Translations under genes and position numbers: made by a program | Notes under the pieces: generated by a model | Told to the model about the DNA's origin: nothing | The model's input: the letters and a program-made list of their open reading frames with translations, nothing else | Databases searched by the model: none | Assembly (NCBI RefSeq): GCF_030864355.1 | Contig: NC_083393.1 | Coordinates: 930,001 to 994,000 of the forward strand | Reading direction: 5' to 3' | Length of the DNA: 64,000 nt | From: Cutaneotrichosporon cavernicola | Taxonomy: Eukaryota > Basidiomycota > Tremellomycetes > Trichosporonales > Trichosporonaceae | In this document: positions 22,536 to 31,389 of the stretch, in pieces | Numbering within the stretch: the first letter of the stretch is position 1 | Layout of the letters: each line of letters opens with the position of its first letter

Positions 22536-23622
22536 ATGGGCTTCTTCAAGCGTAACAAGGGACCCGAGATTCCTCCTGTCAAGCCCACGCAGGGTCAGCA
22601 CCAGATGGCCAACGACCCATACGCTGCGCGTGGCGGCGGCGGTGGCTTTGGTGGCGGCAGGCCCGACCCCTATGCCCAGAACGGACACCGCGACCCGTAC
22701 GGAGGTGTCCAGCGGGCGCACGCCACGGGCACCGATCCCAACAACATGTACAGCGTTCAGCGGACCCAGGGTCAGCCGGACCCAGAGAACGACGCCAACC
22801 GCAACGCACTGTTCAGCGGCTTCAATGCCGATGCGGCCAAGGTTCCTCGCCAGCGCCAGTACGGGTACGAGGGCCGCGAGCAGGAGGAGGACTTTGATGA
22901 GGACGACGAGGTTGAGGGTATCAGACAGGGTATCCGCGAGACCAAGATGGACTCGCTTGCGTCGACGCGGAATGCACTGCGCCTCGCTCGCGAGGCCGAA
23001 GAGAACGCGCACGGCACAGTCGCACGCCTCGCCGACCAGTCCGAGTCGCTCGCCAACACCGAGCGCCACCTCGACATGTCCAAGGCCAACTCGCAGCGTG
23101 CCGAGGACAAGGCTGCCGAGCTCAAGCAGCTGAACAAGAGCATCTTCCGGCCCACCATTGTGTGGAACAAGGTGAGCCGAGCCACCAAACGCACAGACCA
23201 CTAACCCGCAGGAAGGCAAGCGGATTGCGCAGGAGCAGAAGATCCTGGACCGACACGCGATGGAACGCGAGGACCGCCTAAACACCATGAAGGACATGCA
23301 GGACACGCGGTCGCGCCTCCACGCTGCGGCGCGGCAGGGTGGGGGCGGCCGCGGGCTTGAGCCAGGGCAGCAGGCTCGCCGCGCCGTCGAGCGCAAGCGG
23401 TACCAGTTTGAGGCGACGGCGTCAGACGACGAGCTCGAGGACGAACTGGCCGAGAACCTCGATGAGATGCACGGCATTGGGACACGCCTTAAGGGTCTCG
23501 CGACGGCCATGGGCACTGAGGTCGACCGGCAGAACCAGCGCATCGGGCGTATCACGGACAAGACGGACAACCTTGAGATCAAGGTACAGCTCAACACGGA
23601 CCGCCTCAAGGCGATCAAGTAG
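22536..23622 (+). CDS. SEC9: plasma-membrane t-SNARE Sec9 (SNAP-25 family)
   Basis: Qbc-SNARE that pairs with Sso-type syntaxins and Snc-type synaptobrevins to fuse secretory vesicles with the plasma membrane. Exons 22536-23171 and 23212-23622 give 348 residues, shorter than yeast Sec9 (651) but with the complete core. A Gly/Pro-rich N-terminus contains an NPF-like-free spacer and FFKRNKGPEIPP. The first SNARE helix is at about residues 130-200 (ETKMDSLASTRNALRLA ... RLADQSESLANTERHLDM) and the second ends the protein (ENLDEMHGIGTRLKGLA ... EVDRQNQRIGRITDK). Each helix has the central Gln expected of a Q-SNARE. There is no transmembrane segment and no Cys cluster, so membrane attachment would be through its partners. 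The intron lies between the two helices and ends with ctaacccgcag. Confidence 0.93.
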
Positions 23623-23968
23623 ACGTGCTTAAGCGTGCTTTGTTGTCCGCTAGTCTTAATTTCTTGTAACATGTATTAGAGCTCGAGCGCGTACATATGA
23701 GGCGCCATGCATTGATTGACTAGTCTGTTGGTTCTAATAGTCTTTATGTGAGAATGAATGATGTGATGTAAAAGGTTGATTCCGCGTTTGCCACACACAA
23801 CTTGAATCTTGTACCTGTTGGCTTGTTGGATTCCCCCTGTTGATTCATCTTGGAATCGAATTCAACTCTGGGGTCAGTCGAAGAACCCCTTCCATCTCTC
23901 TCTCTCTCTATCCTTACTTGTTACTTTCATCCATCCATTCCCTTTCATTCACCCTCCCCGCCACCACA
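23623..23968. other. intergenic, SEC9 3' flank and arrestin-gene promoter
   Basis: 346 bp with no gene. The last 70 bp are C/T-rich, as at the other leaders in this window. Confidence 0.5.
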
Positions 23969-26309
23969 ATGGATCAAGGGTGCTCCGCCAGAGCGAATGG
24001 CGAGCCAGACCCACCACCACCACTCTCACCGACACTGGCCATTCAAGAGCATGCACCGCCTCCGCCTTCATCCCTAGGACCTCCACCGCCGACCTATGTG
24101 CCAACTCAGCCCCAGATCCTCGTCATGCCTCTCCCAGAGGCCCCGAGTTTCTTCTGGGGTCGTACCATCCAAGGCGAGATCTACGTCAAGGGCCTCGGCG
24201 AGGACAGGTCTCGGGCGGTCAAGAGCCTGTAAGTGCTGCACACCGTGTACTAGTCAGGAACCGAGTGGTGCCTTGTGATCATGGCGCCATTCCCGTCCAC
24301 GGAGGCTGTGTGCATCCTCGGCTGCCAACCAATTCCACCGCCCCGAGGCGATTCAGCTGACATGCAGAACAGTGAACGCGCAGCTGCTGGATCGCGCAGC
24401 AGGCATGCCGGACATGGACCTTGCTGCGTTTCCCACCCACATACTCTATCCCCCTTCTGGCGCAAACACGTCCTCCTCGGCGACAGCGTCATTCCCTCTC
24501 TCGCACCGCTTCGCCATCGACCTCCCCTCTTGTTTGCGGAACGGCTCGCCGCTCCCCGGGAGCCTGGACCTGGGGCACGACAATGCGATTCGCTGGCTCG
24601 TCCATGTTAACTTGACTCTCGCGACGGGCGAGGTCGTAACCGAACAGTTGCGCATCGACGGCGTCCCACCTGAACTGGACGTGGGTGAAGACGAGGACGA
24701 TGAGCCCGAGGACGCTGTGGCGCGCGTTGACCGCGCTGGTGTCAGCCTCCGCCTTGTGCTCAGCTGCACGACACCGCGCCTCGGAGATTCCCTCCACATT
24801 GGCGTCGAGGTTTGTCCGCAGCGGCGAGAGCGCACGGGCCTCGCGGGGCTTGTGGCACAGCCTGACCCGAACGACATCCTGCGTCCGCTAAGGCGCGTGC
24901 GCGTCGAACTTGTGCGCGTTGTGGACATTGCGTCCCCGCCGCAGAGTAGTGCTGCGGCTGCTATCGGCGGTATCAACACTGTGTCAACTACAGTCCATGC
25001 CAGTGGAAAGAGCCTTCGCTATCCCGGCGCGGCCGGCAAGCATCCCCCGCTGCGTCTGCTTTTTGCGCTCCCGACTGCCCAGGTCCACCAGGGTTTGCTG
25101 ACGACAGGTGGTGAGATCTCTGCCAGCACGACCTACCACGACATCCGGTTTGTCGTACGCGCCACCCTCGGCTTTAGCGAACGGCACGAACCGAGCGCGA
25201 GTACGAGCAGAGGCGAGGCCTGGGTTGTGGAGCAGGAGATCACCATGCGCCCGCCTGTGTGGCGCGAGCCTGCCACTGTGGTGATAGAGGGTGGCATGGC
25301 ACCGGCGTCGGGCATCGGCGGCGAAGGGACCGGTGTCGTGAGCGCGGACGATGTCCTCATCCCGCCGCCCGACGACGACATCTCCGAAGCGCGCGAGGCG
25401 TACCGCCGCAAAGGCCGGGACGTAGTTGGCGAAGGGGGAACGACCCGTGCAGAGCACTCGCGTCACCACGATGCGCCGCCGCCGTTTGACGATTCCGACG
25501 CTGGGCCGAGCGGGACTCACAGTGTCGACATGGGCTCGGACACGGACAGCGAGATAATCGAGGACGGGCCAGCCGTCCTGCCAAGTTTCCATGAGAGCGA
25601 GGCGCAGATGCGGTCGGGTGCGGCACCGCGCCTCCACGACGCTCCCGAGAGCGAGCGCCTGCAGCCGGTCGCGTTCGACGACTTTACCCCTTCGCGCACA
25701 CCGCGCCGGCCAAGCCTGCGCGGCGAATTAGCAAGCTGGACCGAGGTGAGTCTTAACGTTTGCTCCAGCTGACAGCAGTACGACGGGTACGAGACGTTCA
25801 GCATGGCGCCTCCGCCGGCGGCGGCGTCCTTCGGCGTGCCCAGCATCATGGATCCTCCAGGGGACGACGCGCCAAGCGCTATCGTCGCAGGGGACATCGC
25901 GGCGCGCCTCGGCCTAGGCGAGGCGCCCTCCGATCCAGCCCGGCTTATGGAACAGCTTGGCCTGGCTCACGGCCGCGTCGTCGACCTGCACGATGACCTC
26001 CCACCAGGTATTGACGAGCCCTCCCTCCCCGCCCTGCCTGGCTTTGGCGGCGCCTCGCGTGGCTTCACACAGGAGGAGTACCCGCGTTTCATGGACCCGT
26101 TTGCGGAGCGCACCGCCCATGACCACCCACCCAGCTTCGACGCCAGTGAGGCGGCCGAGGCGATCGGCGGCGTCGCTCGCTCCCGTGTCGGCAGTGTGCG
26201 TATGGGCTTGGAGGGGCGCGCAGATGCTCCGCCAGGGTACTTTGGGGCTGCGCATGGCGCGCCGCCGGCGTTTGGGGGCCATGGAGGACCACCAGCGTAC
26301 GGATCGTAG
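23969..26309 (+). CDS. arrestin-like ubiquitin-ligase adaptor (ART family)
   Basis: Probable alpha-arrestin, which would recruit the Rsp5 ubiquitin ligase to plasma-membrane transporters for endocytosis. Exons 23969-24228, 24368-25745 and 25779-26309 give 722 residues. The first junction joins VKSL to TVNAQLLDR and restores a continuous arrestin N-domain: FFWGRTIQGEIYVKGLG, KSLTVNAQLLDRA, FPLSHRFAIDLP and NAIRWLVHVNLTLATGEVV. The C-domain includes LRLVLSCTTPRLGDSLHIGV and TYHDIRFVVRATLGF. Three PPxY motifs, the usual Rsp5 docking sites, are visible: PPTY near residue 40 and PPGY and PPAY near the C-terminus. The region from about residue 400 is acidic and Ser-rich and looks disordered. The first intron is 139 nt and ends in gctgacatgcag. 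Confidence 0.85.
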
Positions 26310-27340
26310 TGGTGTTTGTGGGGTACTGTGTAGCGAGTTATGAAGATGTGGCGTTGTCGTGAGGCTGACGACGGCTGACCAAGGCGACCAAGGCTGGAGA
26401 GCCGGCGCCATGGGCTCTGTGAGATTGTGAATGGCAAAGAGTCCTGCGCAGTTCATGAGACGAGAGTGGCAGTGACACCTGCCCCTCCCTCCACCTTGCT
26501 TGATCCAGTCAACCATGAGAGACGAGCAGGGAAGGTGTTGTTGGCTGGTGACACTGATTTCTGGTTGCACTGGGACTTGTTGGGTCGTAGCCTCCTACTC
26601 CTCCTCCTCCACCACCACCACCACCATCAGCGATCCACCGGCGGCGGCAATGTTTATAACATCCCACATCCGTCACCCTAGGTACGCTTTGAGCTGATGC
26701 AAGAACCCCACCTGTCGCATCCTGTCGCATCCAGTCGCTAATGACTGCGCTCCGGCAAGTTCATCCTGCACCACTTGTACCCCACACCTGTTTGTTAGAC
26801 TTGCCAGCACGCCCCGTACACATGCTTCAGAGCGGACCACGCACCCTCGCGTCTACTCGGGTTTGAGGCCCTGTCAGTTGAGTTTCTGGATAAGAAGCGC
26901 TTGAACCCGTCGCGACAAGTGACCAGCGGAATATACGCGCTGCGGACCCTGATCGTGGCGGCGATACGCGGGGCAGTCTTCTTGCTGAGCCACCGCTCTG
27001 AGCCTCGACACCATCTGCTGACCGCACCATGAATGGATTCGACTGGATCCCTGCTCATACTGCACGTACATGCTCACGTACATGTATACTCTGAATCCAC
27101 GGCGAGCCTCAAAGTCGACTGACTGACAAAAGGTGCGCATCGTGATCGCAAGGCTGGGGACGCTCGGATATCGCCGTATGTCGGATCCCGCACATGTTCC
27201 GCTGCCCACCAAGTAAACCCGGGCCGGCGGGATACTGTATACGACGCGATACCCGGCTTATTATTCTTGAACTGATCCTCTCTCATCCTCTCATCCTCTC
27301 ATCCTCTTATCCTCTCACTTTCTTCCACATTTACAACATC
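26310..27340. other. intergenic, 1.0 kb
   Basis: No gene is seen. It holds short CTC and CAC triplet runs at about 26590-26625 and the octamer repeat at 27275-27317 just before the dehydrogenase start. Confidence 0.5.
27275..27317. repeat. octamer repeat (atcctctc)n in leader
   Basis: Five near-perfect tandem copies of an 8-base C/T-rich unit, ending 24 bp before the ATG at 27341, so probably in the 5' leader of the dehydrogenase gene. Confidence 0.85.
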
Positions 27341-28714
27341 ATGTCCTCCCCTCGCGTTGCGATTGTCACGGGTGCTGGTTCGGGGTTCGGCGCGGGCATT
27401 GCCCAGCGGTTCGCCAAAGACGGTGTGGCGGTTGTCGTCGCTGATGTTGTGAGTCTGAACGGGTTGGAGACACGGGAGCCCCAGGGATGTGGGCGTGAGG
27501 GACTGCGCAAGCGGCTAGCAAGCACGCTGGTCTGACCAATCTTGCTGTCAGCGTGATCCTCACGAGTCCTCGTACACTGAGGGAGGTGCTGGAAAGATCC
27601 GGTACAGATGTGTCATGGCCACATTTGACGCGACATCCGGCCACTGGGGTCCAAGACCTTGAGAGCCCCGATTTACGTCTGCGGAAGCCCACCAGCAATG
27701 GTCGAGAGCTGCTATTCGAACGACGAGGGACTCACACCAGGCCGAGGAGGGCGGCAACAAGGTCGCGCAGGACATTGTCGCGAAAGGTGGCAAGGCCATC
27801 TTTGTCAAGTGTGAGTAGGTCGGCCAGTCACATTCAAGCCTCGTGTTCTTCTTTCCTGAGCCAGACTGATGGCAGGCGATGTGACGAAGCGTGAGGCCTG
27901 GGAGAACGTCCTGGCCGAGACAACGGCAGCCTTTGGCGGTGTCAACTTTGTGATCAACAACGCAGGCGCAACCTACGCGTCCAAGCCCGTGCTCGAGACG
28001 ACCGAGGCCGACTTTGACAAGGTCAACGATGTCAACCTCAAATCCATCTTCTACTCTGTGCACGTCATGGTGCCCGCCCTCCTCGAGACGCGCAAGAAGG
28101 GAGGGCCGGCCGCGGTAGTTAATGTCGCGTCGACTGCGGGCATCATGGGGCGTCCTGGACTGACTTGGTATTGCGCATCCAAGGCGGCCGCCATCTCGGT
28201 GACCAAGAACCTCGCGATTGAGTTTGGCCCCGACCAAATTGTGAGTAGGCGGGACTCGTTTTCTTGTTCTTTTCTGCATAGCCAGTCGCCGTCTGGCTGT
28301 TCTGCACGTTCTCCAGCGAACGTGTCCTTGCTGTTTCTCCTCTCCTCCCCCTCATCTCGTCAAAGCGCTCCCGAGTGGCCCAGCAGCGGCCACAAAAGAC
28401 CTCGTATCGCGTGCAGGGATGTCGGGATGCCGAACATGGCCCCTCGTCCCCGAGCTGCCGGACCTCACCATCTCTCCCTAATCCCCGGTCGCTCATACCA
28501 GCGCTTCAACGCCATCTGCCCGGTGTTCGGCAATACTGGCCTCAAGCACATGTTTGTCGGACAGGCGAGCGAGGAGCAAATCATCAAGACGATTCCCCTC
28601 GGCCGCGCGTCCGAGCCCGAGGACATTGCCAACAGCACCGTCTTCTTGTGCTCGGACGAGGCCTCGTTCCTGACGGGCGTAGCGCTGCCAGTCGACGGTG
28701 GACGTCTGGCCTAG
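27341..28714 (+). CDS. short-chain dehydrogenase/reductase
   Basis: Classical SDR, NAD(P)-dependent oxidoreductase of unknown substrate. Exons 27341-27448, 27741-27810, 27876-28240 and 28502-28714 give 251 residues, the normal size. The nucleotide-binding motif TGAGSGFGAG is at residues 10-19, the NNAG motif follows (FVINNAGATY), the catalytic Ser is in NVASTAGIMG, and Tyr/Lys are in WYCASKAAA (YxxxK). The end, EASFLTGVALPVDGGRLA, is typical. Similar to 3-oxoacyl-reductase- and glucose-dehydrogenase-like SDRs; substrate cannot be inferred. Introns 1 and 3 are long for this window (292 and 261 nt), whereas intron 2 is 65 nt. The joins ADV|AEEGGNKVAQDI and DQI|RFNAICPVFG fit the family well. 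Confidence 0.88.
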
Positions 28715-30165
28715 AGTACAGTTGAACATCAAAAGCTGCACGACAGCGGGGGTGAGTGTTGGGACACACATGTGGGATGGGATGAGACGAGTTAGAGAGA
28801 TCAGCAGCGTGGCGCATGCATTTGCATTTGCACAGTCCGATTACCGAAGCCGTGGCTTTCGGCGTCTGCAGATCAGTGGCGTTGCGATGACGCAGATGAT
28901 GGCATGGCTGCCGCATACGTTCTACTTGACCAAACACGCGTGGCGGCCAGAGGGTGCTAATGGAGATATGGGGAGTGGGGCTGAAGAGCGGGAATAATGG
29001 GCGCACGCTGCTGAACTATAGATGTGTTTGTGGCGTTTCAATTGTCGCTGGGCTGTAACCGAATGTTTTACAGGGTCTGGTGCCCGCCGAGGCCCAGGCC
29101 CCCCCCCCCCCTTTTGGCTTTTGGCATCATCATTTTCTAAACTTATCAGATTACCAGCCGCCCGCGTGAATAGCGTTAGTGTCATGTCCTCCCGCCGGTC
29201 TGCCTGATGGTTGACGCGGTCAGCTTGCCAGCCCGTCTGCAGTCCCGTCACCTCAATTGACCCTTGAGAATCCTTCATCCGTCACACAGTCAATGGCTAG
29301 CTCACGGGGTTGACCCACGCTGGCCAGCCTGACAAGGCGGTGAATTCCTTCTGCCGAGTCGGCAGCCCCGACCGCCGAGTTGCGACACATTGAAGCTCGT
29401 TAAAGAGACACATTGTCTGTGCGTCCCGGATGCAATCCGATTCCGATCCGAAGAATGAGACGTATACAATGATTGTCAAATTGTTCGGATTGTCCGGATT
29501 AAAATGATTTGGTGCCTAAAATGATCTGATCAATCTGTGGATTTCTGTGGTATGGAAGGGTAGATCTGTCGATCGCGATTGACCAATTCAGTTTGTTTTC
29601 CTTTGGTGGCGCTGAATCAAGCAAAAATGGGCAAGGTGAGCCTCCCAGCTTTCACTTTCACGTTGAGTCTTCTGCTAAGGGGTTCAAAGGCGTTCAAAGG
29701 GGTGAAAACGGGGCGGAGGAATGTACATCTTGCAACCCCCCGAACCACAATCCCACTGCAAGCAAGTCACGGAAATGCGGAGTGCATCTTGCGTCAGTCC
29801 CAGTTTCGTTTGCAGGCCCTTTGCCCGGCAACTCCGGCACCCAAAAAAGGAATCAAGCAAAGGAACGGGTATGCCGCAATGGTCGCGGGTGTCCGTGCTG
29901 TCACCTGTGCAAACCACCCAACAATCCTTCTAGTTGAGTCCCATGTCGGCATGTCACGTGGCCCATGACCTGGTACCTGACCTGTGCGTTTAAGTAATTG
30001 TTGCCGAGCACTCTTGAGCACCACTCCACTCAACCACTTGCCCCCTTTCTGCTGTCCATCAGCTCCCTTTGCGGCTCGCTCAAGAGCAGCGAACAGCCAG
30101 AGTCCTGTGTCCCATAACAGCAGACCACAGCCTCATTCCGCCTCATCATCAAACCCAAACCGACA
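28715..30165. other. intergenic, 1.45 kb, containing a candidate small gene
   Basis: No long gene. It contains a C13 tract (29099-29111), an AT-richer part with a repeated ggattgtccggatta-like motif at about 29480-29510, the small Cys-rich candidate at 29627-29937, and the promoter of the F-box-like gene at 30166. Confidence 0.5.
29627..29937 (+). CDS. candidate small Cys-rich protein, two exons
   Basis: Hypothetical gene, inferred only from sequence. ATG at 29627, exon 1 29627-29635 (MGK), a 44-nt intron from gtgagc to ctgctaag, and exon 2 29680-29937 would give 88 residues. The product has eight Cys, including two similar blocks, ECTSCNPPNHNPTAS near residue 20 and CCHLCKPPNNPSS at the C-terminus. 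In these the protein pattern CxxCxPPN is kept while codons differ (for example CCC-CCG against CCA-CCC). A metal-binding role is conceivable. I do not recognise the family. The very short first exon and lack of known relatives keep confidence low; the frame could be fortuitous. Confidence 0.25.
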
Positions 30166-31389
30166 ATGTCCAAGGCCAAGCGTGGCTGTGACGTGCAGGA
30201 CACTGAACAATCCAGCAAGCGGCGACGACGCTCTTCCCCTTCTCCTTTCCCCCTCCACAGTCCTTTGTTCGTAGACTCCTATCCGTCTTCATCGCACGAC
30301 ATGTCCTCATCATCACCCGAGCAGTGCTCAAGCGATTCCCCCGCTCCACCTCCTCGCTCCATACCCGTGCCAGAACGCCTGACACCACCCCAACCTGCAA
30401 GCGTGCTCGACTTTGCCTCCTTTCCACACATCCGGGATGCGGTCGTCCGCGCATCGCCTCGCGAGTCCCTCATTGCTCTCCGCGCCGCGTCTCGTCGACT
30501 GCGGGATTTATGTGACTCTCGACTCGTGCGCCACATTATATTTACGGCCAACGGTGCCGAGACGCCAGATGGTCGCATCCCCTCTGAAGACTGGTACGAG
30601 AGGGCAGAGGTCGCACGATGTGTTGCTGTGGCAGAGCTCGCCACCCTATCGACCCGCCCCGTTGACGTCGAGCCTGACATGTGCCTTTGTCCTCCAGGCG
30701 CGCACACATGTGGCGCCGAGGCCCTAGCGCCTTTTCTCTGCAACCTCCAGCTTGTGCGCCTCAACAACGCCGGCGTGCAAGCTGACTATCCGATCCTCAC
30801 CGCGCCCCGACTCTCGCTCCACCTCGACGTCGTGCCCAATAGCCTATCTGCGTGGGCGGCAGCCCCGGGCAAGATTGTCCAGACTGCTTGCGTGAGCGGC
30901 GCAGACACTGTCACAATGCTCGTGACATATCACCCAGACCACCTACTGAACCACTTTGGGTTCTACTATTGGTTATCTTTCCCGCCCGCCCTCAAGCACC
31001 TCGTCATTCATTACCGCCCACGCGTGGACCTGCCGGTAGCCCCGCGCCCACGCCCAGTACCCGAAGCTCGCGAGCTCGAGCGCCCCACCCTCCTCCAGAC
31101 GTTTGCCAACTCGCTCTGCCGCGGCACTCACGGTGGCCTCCGCTACTCGCTCGTTGGGCTCGACCAGACATGGCCGGGTATGTATCGTGCTCCCGAGGAG
31201 CGCGACGACAAGAAGCTGCTCAGCACCGAACTCTTCGCAGCCGCACGCCAAGAGGGCAAGCGTCTGCTCGGCTGGGACGACGAGACTGCCGACGAGTGCT
31301 TGGCCCGCGTCCGCTTCCCATCCCTCGAGGAGTACCGTGCCCAGATCAGCGACGACCTCTTCGCTTGCGAGATGACCGAGTGTTTCTGA
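30166..31389 (+). CDS. F-box-like hypothetical protein
   Basis: Single-exon protein of 407 residues. It begins with a basic NLS-like patch (KRRRRSS) and a Ser/Pro-rich stretch. At about residues 78-130 there is a helical block, VLDFASFPHIRDAVVRAS then LIALRAASRRLRDLCDSRLV and RHIIFTANG, resembling an F-box plus strand. Its layout matches the protein at 18791-20350 (basic start, helix ending in LR-x-x-SR-x-x-R, then LxRH). The rest has short beta segments at leucine-rich-repeat-like spacing (LQLVRLNNAG, LSLHLDVV, VTMLVTYHP, LKHLVIHYRP), which suggests a degenerate repeat domain for substrate binding. A C-terminal helical region (LLGWDDETADECLARVRFPS) follows. A role as SCF receptor is inference. 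Confidence 0.8.
   Translation: MSKAKRGCDVQDTEQSSKRRRRSSPSPFPLHSPLFVDSYPSSSHDMSSSSPEQCSSDSPAPPPRSIPVPERLTPPQPASVLDFASFPHIRDAVVRASPRESLIALRAASRRLRDLCDSRLVRHIIFTANGAETPDGRIPSEDWYERAEVARCVAVAELATLSTRPVDVEPDMCLCPPGAHTCGAEALAPFLCNLQLVRLNNAGVQADYPILTAPRLSLHLDVVPNSLSAWAAAPGKIVQTACVSGADTVTMLVTYHPDHLLNHFGFYYWLSFPPALKHLVIHYRPRVDLPVAPRPRPVPEARELERPTLLQTFANSLCRGTHGGLRYSLVGLDQTWPGMYRAPEERDDKKLLSTELFAAARQEGKRLLGWDDETADECLARVRFPSLEEYRAQISDDLFACEMTECF

Noticed and set aside
22527..23672. Minus-strand frame of about 381 codons opposite SEC9
   Set aside because: The plus strand encodes both SNARE helices; the opposite frame is a shadow and spans the SEC9 intron.
24258..24371. A separate middle exon in the arrestin gene after a short intron ending at 24257
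   Set aside because: All frames there hit stops or give sequence unlike an arrestin fold, whereas one 139-nt intron (24229-24367) joins VKSL to TVNAQLLDR cleanly.
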